Origin: an uncultured Lachnospiraceae bacterium
GTDB lineage: Bacteria > Bacillota > Clostridia > Lachnospirales > Lachnospiraceae
NCBI GenBank assembly: GCA_945919075.1
Contig: CAMEIX010000007.1
Span: 62,001 to 126,000, forward strand
Length of the DNA stretch: 64,000 nucleotides
Reading direction: 5' to 3'
The notes below the pieces were generated by a model that saw only the letters and a list, made by a program, of their open reading frames with translations, had not been told where the DNA came from and searched no databases. The position numbers and the translations under genes are program-made. Of this stretch, positions 25,873 through 33,726 are shown piece after piece (the stretch's first letter is position 1; each line of letters starts with the position of its first letter).

Positions 25873-27108
25873 ATGAAGAAGAAATCTTTGTTCATAATCA
25901 TTATTTTTATATTTTGCTTTTGTTCCGTGATTGTTTTGCTTATGTTAAAGCAAAACAATCACGGATTTAATGACGAAGAGTACGTTTATGACCCTACAGA
26001 CCCCCAATGCAACTATTCTGAGCATACCGTAATTTATCTGGATGGTTCGGGGATACTGCACCTTATCGAAACAACTTCCGGTAAGGACATGGTCTATTGT
26101 GACAGACCTAACTGCACGCATGAAGGCTTTTCACATAATAATGAGAATCCATCATGTCCTGCAGCTTTTTTGGGACTGAGCAAGAGTGGACCGGTGCTTT
26201 ATAACGGGCATCTTTATTTTATTGGTAATATGTCCAATGAAGATATATTCCGGACGCAGTATCTCTATGAAATGGATCCAAACGGTGAGAATCGTAAAAA
26301 GGTTGCCACTTTAGAAGGGGTTCAGAATCTCAGATATGTTCTATACAGGGATAAGTATGTTATAGGTGCTTATTATAACAGAATCGAGATAAATGATGAG
26401 GGGCAGATTATCAACGACAATAAGCCGGAAGCCGGTATCTTTGTCATCGACCTTGATAATTATAAAGTGTACATGGGAGATAAGATAACGGGAGAGCAGG
26501 CAAATATTACAGGAATTTATTATGAAGAAGGGGCTGTATATTATTCGAGTATTCATTTTGGTGATAATGTTACAGAACTTATGGTTGGTGATACAGCAGA
26601 GAACGACTTTGAGTCCTTTGTTTATGAAAATATGCTATATGAAATCTACCGATATGATATTGCAAATGAGAATACTGCGCTCGTAAAGACTTTCGACCAT
26701 ATAAGTGACCTTCAGCTGATAGATGGTGATGCTTACTATGTATCCAAAGAAGGGTATTTTGTATTTGATAAAATAAGCGGAGAGACCAAAGAATTAGCAA
26801 TAGAAATAGATGCTGGAACATTAAGGGGCGGCGGATTTAAAAAGCATGAAGATGCTTTATATTATGCTCTCTTCGATAGTGCCGGTAATGAAGTCATATA
26901 TTATCGTATGGAGAATGGTGAAACCGATGAACTGATGAGAGTACCGCCTGAAGACTCATTTGGAATAGTAAACATATGCGGTCAGTCGGTTTATATCAAT
27001 TATACCGATGATAAAGGACGTTTTTGTTTGGGAGTATTGCGCATGGATGATTTCAATCAGGGGAGATTTATACCGAAAGAATTGAGGTGCTATGATGAAG
27101 AAGAATAG
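25873..27108 (+). CDS. Membrane-anchored beta-propeller-like protein (DUF5050/TolB-like)
   Basis: 411 residues. An N-terminal signal anchor (about 6-27) is followed by an extracytoplasmic region of repeated beta-blade sequences such as YNGHLYFIG...YLYEMDPNGENRKKV, typical of DUF5050/TolB-like propellers. Three or four Cys near residues 75-100 (CDRPNCTHEG...CPAAF) resemble a metal or disulphide knot. The ATG at 25873 is chosen over 25867 because of AGGTGA spacing. The stop overlaps the next gene. It heads the ABC operon and contains the inverted repeat at 25924-25965. Role unknown; probably a sensor or accessory on the outer face. Confidence 0.65.
   Translation: MKKKSLFIIIIFIFCFCSVIVLLMLKQNNHGFNDEEYVYDPTDPQCNYSEHTVIYLDGSGILHLIETTSGKDMVYCDRPNCTHEGFSHNNENPSCPAAFLGLSKSGPVLYNGHLYFIGNMSNEDIFRTQYLYEMDPNGENRKKVATLEGVQNLRYVLYRDKYVIGAYYNRIEINDEGQIINDNKPEAGIFVIDLDNYKVYMGDKITGEQANITGIYYEEGAVYYSSIHFGDNVTELMVGDTAENDFESFVYENMLYEIYRYDIANENTALVKTFDHISDLQLIDGDAYYVSKEGYFVFDKISGETKELAIEIDAGTLRGGGFKKHEDALYYALFDSAGNEVIYYRMENGETDELMRVPPEDSFGIVNICGQSVYINYTDDKGRFCLGVLRMDDFNQGRFIPKELRCYDEEE
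25924..25965 (+). repeat. Perfect 18-bp inverted repeat inside the start of a gene
   Basis: TCCGTGATTGTTTTGCTT and its exact reverse complement AAGCAAAACAATCACGGA flank the 6-base loop ATGTTA. The repeat lies in the codons for the membrane anchor, 76 bases after the stop of the small secreted protein gene. In RNA it makes an 18-pair hairpin. Confidence 0.95.
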
Positions 27109-28588
27109 GATTATTTTGACAGCGATTGTACTGTTTGCCTTGATTGTGATTTCTGCAATGGCAATTTTGAATAAAAAAACGGATTCACCCGGCAAAACGG
27201 AAACGGATAATAAAAACATAACATCGGATTTGACCGGTGAAGAAAAATCGGACGCAAAAATCATAACATTTGCTGTTCCGGATATTTGTAAGATAGATGA
27301 TGATAATCTTCAGCAATTTAATGATGAGCTCAATAGGGACGGTCATGATTATATACTCAAAATAAAATATCTGGAATATGATGAATATGCTGCGGTGCTT
27401 GAGGACGAGTTAAAAACCGGAGAAACAGATATTGCTTTCTTAGGGTTGGGCGATGCAGGCGGAAGCAATAATGTATATACCCTTATGAATTCCGGACTTG
27501 TTCATAATCTTGATGAGATATTGTCGCAGAAGTCGGGTGCTGCGCTTTATAATGCTTTCCCACAAAATCTTTGGGAGTCAGTTAAATGCAACGGGCATAT
27601 TTATTCGATACCATCAGTACTTGCTAATGATCAGGGCATATATGCTGCATTTAACAGAGATTATATCGCAGATGAGGATATAGAAAAGTGGGACGGAAGT
27701 ATAGAGGGGATTTATGAAATTATTAAAAACGCTGAGTGGAATAACAGTGATGCTCCCCGTTTTCAATATCTTATAAATGGTTATTCGTTTGAGGATATGA
27801 TAGGGTGTGAAATAAGATATGGACTAATTTTGGACTATGACTCACTATCGATTGAAAATCCCTTGGAGTCGGAAAAGCTTATAGGTTATCTGAATGTACT
27901 TGATCGAATGAAGAAAGACGGATATATGAATAACTCTATATCATATCTTGACAATTCCGGCTTAAACAGTATGGGAGTGTTGAAAAATGTAGAATCAGGT
28001 AATTACCTGGTGGCATTATCATCCGGTTCCGTAGATAAGGTGTTTCTGAAAGATAATATAACTGTTAAGACAGTAAAGCCATATCTTTCATCAAGAATAA
28101 ACGGTTCCATAGGTATATCAAAAAATACAGATGATATCGATAGCGTGGTGGATTTTCTGGGACTTTTGTATGGTGACGGAAAGTATGCCAATATTCTTCT
28201 ATATGGGCAGGCAGATTCGGATTATAAGGTTATAGACGGTGTTGCCTGCAATATGGATGGCACTGATCTGGATGATGAATATATTACCAAGCTCTGTTTG
28301 AATTTGTTTGTGAATGCACATCCTGTCAGAGGTGAGAACTATATGAACAATCGTAAGAATGAGTTTTTTTCTTTTTATGACAGTATAAATTTATCACCGT
28401 TTATCGGCTTTGAACCTGATACAGCCGGTTCAAACAAAATTTTAAATGACCTGAATGAATTTATGAATAGTCTTAATGATAAGAGTGTGGATGAAGCTAT
28501 AGACAGCACCAGGGATAAACTTATAGCCGATGGCATTGATGAATATCTTAGCAGTATAAAAAGTCAGTGGGAGGAGTATCGACAATGA
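27095..28588 (+). CDS. Membrane-anchored solute-binding-like protein of the ABC operon
   Basis: 497 residues. An N-terminal signal anchor without a lipobox Cys (about residues 6-25) precedes an acidic linker and a domain resembling family 1 extracellular binding proteins (two-lobe fold; DIAFLGLGDAGGSN near 112, LVHNLDEIL near 135, GHIYSIPSVLANDQGIYAAFN near 168). The second ATG (27095) has better spacing from GAGG than 27092. It overlaps the propeller gene upstream and the ATPase downstream (ATGA). A binding-protein fold next to an export-type ATPase and permease suggests a sensing, capture or immunity role rather than import. Confidence 0.68.
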   Translation: MKKNRIILTAIVLFALIVISAMAILNKKTDSPGKTETDNKNITSDLTGEEKSDAKIITFAVPDICKIDDDNLQQFNDELNRDGHDYILKIKYLEYDEYAAVLEDELKTGETDIAFLGLGDAGGSNNVYTLMNSGLVHNLDEILSQKSGAALYNAFPQNLWESVKCNGHIYSIPSVLANDQGIYAAFNRDYIADEDIEKWDGSIEGIYEIIKNAEWNNSDAPRFQYLINGYSFEDMIGCEIRYGLILDYDSLSIENPLESEKLIGYLNVLDRMKKDGYMNNSISYLDNSGLNSMGVLKNVESGNYLVALSSGSVDKVFLKDNITVKTVKPYLSSRINGSIGISKNTDDIDSVVDFLGLLYGDGKYANILLYGQADSDYKVIDGVACNMDGTDLDDEYITKLCLNLFVNAHPVRGENYMNNRKNEFFSFYDSINLSPFIGFEPDTAGSNKILNDLNEFMNSLNDKSVDEAIDSTRDKLIADGIDEYLSSIKSQWEEYRQ

Positions 28589-29448
28589 TACTTAAACTGG
28601 AAGGTCTTACCAAAAATTATAAAGATAAAGTTGCATTGGATGGTATAACGTTTTCATTTACTCCCGGAATATATGGCCTTTTGGGTCCGAACGGTGCCGG
28701 TAAGTCAACCATGATGAATCTTATTACTGATAATCTGACTCCTACCAAAGGACGTGTACTGCTTGATGAAAAAAGCATAGATGAACTGGGAAGTGAATAC
28801 AGAAAACTTTTAGGATATATGCCGCAGCAACAAAATATATATCCGGAGCTTAGTCTCAGGCGATTTTTGTATTTTATGGCCTCTCTGAAAGGCTTAAAAA
28901 AGAGTGAGGCCCAAAAAGATATAAACCATTATGTAAGGATGGTAAAACTGGAAGATGTACTCGGAAAGAAGCTTGGAACTTTTTCGGGCGGGATGAAACA
29001 AAGGGCTTTAATAGCACAGGCGCTTATAGGCAATCCCGGTATACTGATCTTAGATGAACCTACTGCAGGACTTGACCCGAAGGAGAGAATCAGAATCCGT
29101 AATCTGATATCAGAGGTCGCGCGTGATAAGATTGTTATCATTGCGACTCATGTGGTTACGGATATAGAATTTATAGCAAAAGAAATAATCATGCTGAATA
29201 GCGGGAACATAATACGGAGTGGTTCTCCTTCCGAATTGCTTAGCGAGTTAGACGGAAAAGTTTGGAATATCTTTTTGTCTGATGAAGAGATAGATGAAAT
29301 AAACGTTAAATACAAAGTAAGTAACATTTCAAGGGATGCTGAAGGTGTTATCGCCAGGATCATTGCTGATTCCTATGATGGCAGGTGGAAAAAAGAGGCA
29401 GTACGACCGAATCTTGAAGATTTGTATTTGTATCTTAATGGAGATTGA
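28585..29448 (+). CDS. ABC transporter ATP-binding protein (export type)
   Basis: 287-residue ATPase of the NatA/BcrA/CcmA-like group. Walker A GPNGAGKSTMMN (near 35), Q-loop MPQQQNIYPELSLR, signature FSGGMKQRALIAQALIG, Walker B ILILDEPTAGLDPKER and H-loop VIIATHVV are intact. The C-terminal 60 residues form the extra domain seen in ABC-2 exporters. The start overlaps the preceding stop (ATGA 28585-28588) and GGGAGGAG lies 8 bases upstream. Works with the permease encoded next. Confidence 0.92.
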   Translation: MILKLEGLTKNYKDKVALDGITFSFTPGIYGLLGPNGAGKSTMMNLITDNLTPTKGRVLLDEKSIDELGSEYRKLLGYMPQQQNIYPELSLRRFLYFMASLKGLKKSEAQKDINHYVRMVKLEDVLGKKLGTFSGGMKQRALIAQALIGNPGILILDEPTAGLDPKERIRIRNLISEVARDKIVIIATHVVTDIEFIAKEIIMLNSGNIIRSGSPSELLSELDGKVWNIFLSDEEIDEINVKYKVSNISRDAEGVIARIIADSYDGRWKKEAVRPNLEDLYLYLNGD

Positions 29449-29450
29449 AA

Positions 29451-31556
29451 ATGGATATATTAAAAAATGAAATCTGTAAATTGCTGACTAAAAGAACAGT
29501 GTCGATTCTTTTGCTTCTGATTGTCATTAATCCATTGCTTCAACTGTATATCATCAACACTCCCAATGAGGATGGATATTCGCTTAAGGATTATAGCGGG
29601 TTATATCATAAAATTAGTTCCTACAGTCAGGATGATCTTCTGGCTGAAATTGAAGAAGAAAAAATAAAGGCTGATACATTCGGTGATGTAAATCTATATG
29701 CCAGGGTTTACAAGGAAGTAAAGGCATGCATCACATATGATGAATATCTTAATTCTATTGATGAAAAAGCCGAAGAGATTGCGATTATGAACAGGTTTGT
29801 TGATGATGGCGGATATGCAGTAAGAAATGCTGAAAAAACAAGCAAAGTGTACCGGAAACTTAAAGGAACAGAACTTAAAGTGGAAGACCCTATGGGTATA
29901 CTTAATATTACTGACAATGAACTTACGGATTACATAGCGATAATAATGATATTTGTTATTGCTATTAATCTCGTTCTTTACGAAAAAAACGAGAATCAAT
30001 TTAGTTTTTTAAGAACAACATCAAATGGTAGAAAAAAGTTGATGGCGTCCAAAGTCCTTGCCATGTTTTTATTTGTTTTATTTATCACTATGTCTCTATA
30101 CGGAATTAATGCAGTAATAAGCAGGTGCTTCTATAATTCCATAGATTTTGAAAGCCCGCTTCAAAGTGTGTATTTATACCGAAACAGTCCGTTTGGCTTA
30201 AATATAGGCGAATTTCTGGTCAGTTATTTTCTTGTCAAAATCTTAAGCTGTGTTCTCCTTGGAATTCTGTTTATGTTAATATGTGCTGTATTTGACCATA
30301 TCATTTTTGTATTTGTTGCTTCTGCTTTAACAGTTCTTGTTGAAATAATTTGTTATACCAAAATTTCCGGAACGCATTTTCTTGCATTTCTAAAATACAT
30401 AAATATCATGTCTGGTGTCAAAACCGGCGGCATGTTTTCTGATTATGTAAATTTGAATTTGATTGGATATCCGGTCAACACATGCCTTTTGTATGGGATA
30501 TTGTGGTTGATATTAACAGTTGTTTTTGTTTTTACTGTCATAAATTATCTTGAATCATCCTACGAAAAAAGGAGTATTTCTTTACAGAGATTTGATTTTC
30601 TTAAAGGCTTTGAATGTCATACTTCTCTTTTTTGGCATGAATGTTACAAGATGCTTGTTCCCGGTCGAGTTTTTTTGGTACTGATTTTTTCATGTCTGTT
30701 TGTGATATGGTGGAATCCTGCAGAGAAAATTCAGTTTGATACAGTTGATGAAGTTTATTATAAAGAGTACATGGATAAATTTTATGGGCCTTTAAATTCT
30801 AAAAACTATGAGATGTTAAATGAAGAAAGGGCAAAATATGATCAGTTGTCTGCAAACATATCCGCTGATATCATGCAGGGAAAAAGTGAAAATTATATCA
30901 GCATAAAATACAAAGATGAGTTAAGCAGACAAGCTGCATTCGACATGGTTACAGAACATATTGAATATCTGGAATCCCAAAAGGGAGGATGGTTATTCTA
31001 TGAAAAAGGATATGATATTCTTACAGATAATACTCATTTTAAGAATCGGGATATTTCACAAGCATTCGTATATCTTATTATACTTATAGCCATAACATGT
31101 GGTATTTACGGTGTTGATTTTGGTAATTCGGAAATGAGGATTTTAAGAATAACTTATCATGGCAGAAGAAATCTTAAAAATATCAAAGGGGTATTGGGAG
31201 TTTTATGTACTCTTATCTCGTTTGTATTGGTATATATTGTACGTCTGTTAAATGTGCTTAGGGCATATGGTACCTGCGGATTTAATGCCCCTGCTGCAAG
31301 CATGGAGCATTTGTCACGAGTCCCTCAGAATATATCTGTATTACAATATATTCTGATAATAATGATCATGAGATTTATCGGCGGCCTGATTGTTACTAAG
31401 GCTGTTTTTGTGTCATTCAAGTATCTAAAGAACAGTATTTCTGTGATTATTTCATGTATTGTGATATTCGTAATACCACTGGCTCTTGCAGCTTTAAATG
31501 TTCCAAATGCACAGTATATCTTATTTAATCCGTTACTGCTCGGAAATGTATTTTGA
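29451..31556 (+). CDS. Large ABC-2-like permease with internally duplicated layout
   Basis: 701-residue membrane protein. Each half starts with a short amphipathic segment and a membrane helix (KNEICKLLTKRTVSILLLLIVINPLL; WHECYKMLVPGRVFLVLIFSCLFVIWW), then a charged helical extracytoplasmic loop of about 100 residues, then four or five further membrane helices. So one chain probably carries both halves of the translocation path, unlike usual 230-400-residue ABC-2 permeases. The ATG at 29451 has GGAGA 6 bases upstream. Last gene of the operon; the end of transcription is not obvious. Substrate unknown; export of a peptide or lantibiotic-type self-protection are options. Confidence 0.78.
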   Translation: MDILKNEICKLLTKRTVSILLLLIVINPLLQLYIINTPNEDGYSLKDYSGLYHKISSYSQDDLLAEIEEEKIKADTFGDVNLYARVYKEVKACITYDEYLNSIDEKAEEIAIMNRFVDDGGYAVRNAEKTSKVYRKLKGTELKVEDPMGILNITDNELTDYIAIIMIFVIAINLVLYEKNENQFSFLRTTSNGRKKLMASKVLAMFLFVLFITMSLYGINAVISRCFYNSIDFESPLQSVYLYRNSPFGLNIGEFLVSYFLVKILSCVLLGILFMLICAVFDHIIFVFVASALTVLVEIICYTKISGTHFLAFLKYINIMSGVKTGGMFSDYVNLNLIGYPVNTCLLYGILWLILTVVFVFTVINYLESSYEKRSISLQRFDFLKGFECHTSLFWHECYKMLVPGRVFLVLIFSCLFVIWWNPAEKIQFDTVDEVYYKEYMDKFYGPLNSKNYEMLNEERAKYDQLSANISADIMQGKSENYISIKYKDELSRQAAFDMVTEHIEYLESQKGGWLFYEKGYDILTDNTHFKNRDISQAFVYLIILIAITCGIYGVDFGNSEMRILRITYHGRRNLKNIKGVLGVLCTLISFVLVYIVRLLNVLRAYGTCGFNAPAASMEHLSRVPQNISVLQYILIIMIMRFIGGLIVTKAVFVSFKYLKNSISVIISCIVIFVIPLALAALNVPNAQYILFNPLLLGNVF

Positions 31557-31802
31557 TTGTTGATAGAAAGCGTGACTTCATGATACTTGAGGGCTCCTTC
31601 CTTGCCTGAAATATGTAATATTCATGTGTATACAAGAAAATAGTCAGGTAAGGGAGAAATTGAAAAATAGAATTGAGGCACAATTGATATGGCTTCTATT
31701 AAGTAGATAGTTCAGACTGTAGACAAAGTGGGACTGTAAATAAAAATCGCTACAGAGCACAATTGACTTTGAAAAATTGAGGAAGAGAGCAAGTTTAATA
31801 TA

Positions 31803-32058
31803 AATGGTGGTCTTGATTTTAATAGTGTATGGAATTGGAGAGCTAATTTGAAAGGAATTTGTTCTATGTCAGAAGAATGGCAACCTCAAGATGATTTTTT
31901 ATTTTTCTATCAAGTGAATAAAAATAAAACTTTTTTAGGATAAACAACCTTAGATAGTCAAGCGGGAATTTGTGTTGTAGAATTTGAAGGTAAAAAGTGG
32001 ACTATGTAAGTTCCGTTTAATGGTACATGTGTATCAATAGCATATCCTCAGAATTGCA
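31803..32058 (+). pseudogene. Unrecognised decayed reading frame
   Basis: In the 960-base stretch without an intact gene after the permease, one frame reads GGLDFNSVWNWRANLKG...FLG, stop, TTLDSQAGICVVEFEGKKWTM, stop, VPFNGTCVSIAYPQNCKHE. The residue composition is protein-like across two stop codons, which suggests gene decay. No family is recognised. The sequence 31557-31802 shows nothing I can interpret. Confidence 0.4.
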
Positions 32059-32061
32059 AAC

Positions 32062-32312
32062 ATGAGTGCGCTTGTCGAAAGCCTGACAGAGTTTATTAAG
32101 ATGCAAGCCTTTGACGCAAGAGCCAAGATACCCGAGTCAATGATCGACGCATTTGTCGATAGAGTTGTTTTTGACAAAGGATTTTTTTTGGTATCTTAAT
32201 CCTAAGTTTGGTAATGAGACATTTAGAGTCGATACTATCGATTGGAAAAAGAATATGTTGAAGACTCAAAAAAAGTTACTTGCTGACACCAGCACAGGCA
32301 GCTATTGCTGAC
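32062..32312 (+). pseudogene. C-terminal fragment of a site-specific (serine) recombinase, frameshifted
   Basis: The frame LVESLTEFIKMQAFDARAKIPESMIDAFVDRVVFDKGFF continues after a one-base shift as WYLNPKFGNETFRVDTIDWKKN, the type of C-terminal tail found in large serine recombinases of clostridial elements. The shift falls in a run of eight T (32182-32189), where one T too many closes the frame. The N-terminal catalytic and zinc domains are missing. The shifted frame ends with a TGA at 32310-32312, inside the copy of the ppdK 3' end. Family assignment rests on pattern memory, so moderate. Confidence 0.55.
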
Positions 32313-32323
32313 ATCAAATAAGC
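32290..32323 (+). repeat. Right attachment-site candidate (orphan ppdK 3' end)
   Basis: Encodes AQAAIADIK and a stop in the ppdK reading frame with 31 of 34 bases matching 20341-20374, yet no ppdK body precedes it. A terminator follows at 32356. It is probably the displaced original 3' end of ppdK, left when the island integrated. Confidence 0.7.
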
Positions 32324-32355
32324 GAAAATAATTCGTTTATTATAAGATAAGAATT

Positions 32356-32387
32356 AAGCCCCCGTAGGAAACTATGGGGGCTTTTTG
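32356..32387 (+). terminator. Intrinsic terminator at the right island border
   Basis: AAGCCCCC pairs with GGGGGCTT (extended by GTA/TAT) and is followed by TTTTTG. Probably the original ppdK terminator. Confidence 0.85.
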
Positions 32388-32412
32388 AAATATAAGTATT
32401 GTTCATAAAAAC

Positions 32413-32503
32413 AATTCGGAATAAACCGACTCGAATAAAACCGAATTAATTGTTTACAAATAGAAGTGAAGATGTTACGATTAACTCGGAACAAACCGAG
32501 TCG
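32413..32503. repeat. Palindromic iterons upstream of the ATPase gene
   Basis: CGGAATAAACCGACTCG (32417-32433) and CGGAACAAACCGAGTCG (32487-32503) match at 15 of 17 positions and are exactly 70 bases apart; CGAATAAAACCGAATT (32432-32447) is a third, weaker copy. The second is a clean inverted repeat ACTCGG-aacaaa-CCGAGT; AATTCGG (32413) and CCGAATT (32441) pair as well. Likely operator for the ATPase gene. Confidence 0.6.
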
Positions 32504-32519
32504 GAAGGAACTGAATAAA

Positions 32520-33689
32520 ATGAAATTTATTGGACGAAAAGATGAACTGAAAAAGTTGGATAAGGTTATTCATACAGATGAGATGAATTTTACCTTGATA
32601 TATGGACGAAGACGAGTAGGAAAAAGTGAACTTGTCAGTCAGGCACTGTTAAAGAGCAAAGTGAAAAAATTATATTATGAATGTAAGCAGGTTGCCGAGG
32701 AAAGCAATGTGAATGGCTTAAGTGAGATTGTATCTGAGAGCATGGGTCTTCCCAAACTCGGATTTACAAATATTGAATCACTGCTCAACTATATTTTCGA
32801 ACTTTCCACAAAAGAAAAGATGGTTCTGGTACTGGATGAATATCCATATTTGAGAGAATCAGTAAAAGGAATGGACAGCATTTTACAGGCGGTTGTAGAT
32901 AAATACCGCAAGGATTCTAAACTTACTCTGATTATTTTAGGTTCTTATGTAGAGGTCATGCGCTCACTTTTGGAACACGAAAATCCACTATATGGAAGAG
33001 TAGATCTTACCATAGATCTAAAGCAGATGGATTACTATGAGTCTTCCTTCTTTTATCCAAATTTCTCAGCAGAGGATAAGGTAAGAATTTACTCGGTATT
33101 TGGAGGAATTCCGTATTATAACCGATTAATTGATGATTCAAAGAGTGTAAAGGAAAACATTATTGAACTGATTGCTTCTCCGGGATCAAGACTGGAGAAT
33201 GAAGTATCCATGTATTTGAATGCTGAGCTTTCAAAAATCGTAAATGCCAATGAAGTATTTGAAGCATTAGCAAGAGGGTTTTCAAAGTATAGTGATATCC
33301 TTTCTCAGTCTCATGTTTCAAGTGGACCTACTCTTGTGGATGTGCTTGATAAGCTGATTCGTATGGAAGTAGTGGCTAAGGCTGCACCAATCAATGATAG
33401 CACAAATAAAAAGAAGGTTGCATACTATATTTGCGATAATCTTTCTCTTTTCTATTACAGATATATTTTTAAATATTCATCACAGATGAAGATTATGGAT
33501 TCTGATGTGTTTTATAAGAAATATATTGAAAAGGATTTTGACGAATACTATGTACCTCATATATTCGAAAATATATGCAGGCAGTATCTGATTCGTAAAA
33601 CAGGGCAGGAGAGTTTCTCGCATAGTGGATTCAGTTGCGGAAAAAGAGATGATGTAGTATTGATTGCACTTGAAGATATATTTGCATAA
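32520..33689 (+). CDS. Archaeal-type ATPase (DEXX-box AAA), C-terminally truncated
   Basis: 389 residues. The N-terminal P-loop domain reads FIGRKDELKKLDKVI...LIYGRRRVGKSELV (Walker A near residue 25) and VLVLDEYPYLRES (Walker B near 100), followed by the winged-helix region. Family members of about 450-480 residues end with a DUF234 nuclease-like domain after FE(N/E)ICRQYLIRK; here the sequence departs right after that point (GQESFSHSGFSCGKR) and stops about 35 residues later, so the nuclease part is missing. The ATG at 32520 is used, with GGAAGGAA upstream. These ATPases are often found near mobile elements; function unknown. Confidence 0.75.
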   Translation: MKFIGRKDELKKLDKVIHTDEMNFTLIYGRRRVGKSELVSQALLKSKVKKLYYECKQVAEESNVNGLSEIVSESMGLPKLGFTNIESLLNYIFELSTKEKMVLVLDEYPYLRESVKGMDSILQAVVDKYRKDSKLTLIILGSYVEVMRSLLEHENPLYGRVDLTIDLKQMDYYESSFFYPNFSAEDKVRIYSVFGGIPYYNRLIDDSKSVKENIIELIASPGSRLENEVSMYLNAELSKIVNANEVFEALARGFSKYSDILSQSHVSSGPTLVDVLDKLIRMEVVAKAAPINDSTNKKKVAYYICDNLSLFYYRYIFKYSSQMKIMDSDVFYKKYIEKDFDEYYVPHIFENICRQYLIRKTGQESFSHSGFSCGKRDDVVLIALEDIFA

Positions 33690-33726
33690 AGAAGTATATA
33701 GACTATTTGAAACATCTGGAGGGATA

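Larger units (their letters stand above)
20341..32323. mobile_element. Decayed integrative island inserted at the 3' end of ppdK
   Basis: The block between two copies of the ppdK 3' end is markedly more AT-rich than its surroundings and has different codon use. It contains an unrecognised cysteine-rich protein, a broken GIY-YIG nuclease, a whole agr locus, a secreted protein, an ABC operon and, at its right end, a frameshifted C-terminal fragment of a site-specific recombinase whose stop codon lies inside the right copy. This arrangement (gene 3' end restored on one side, remnant on the other, recombinase next to one end) is what integration into a gene's 3' end leaves. No intact integrase or conjugation genes remain, so it is probably immobile now. 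Confidence 0.72.

Noticed and set aside
20341-32323. Defence system, retron or diversity-generating retroelement on the island
   Set aside because: No reverse transcriptase, toxin-antitoxin pair or known defence nuclease is intact. The nuclease-like motif in the protein at 20780 is too weak to claim.
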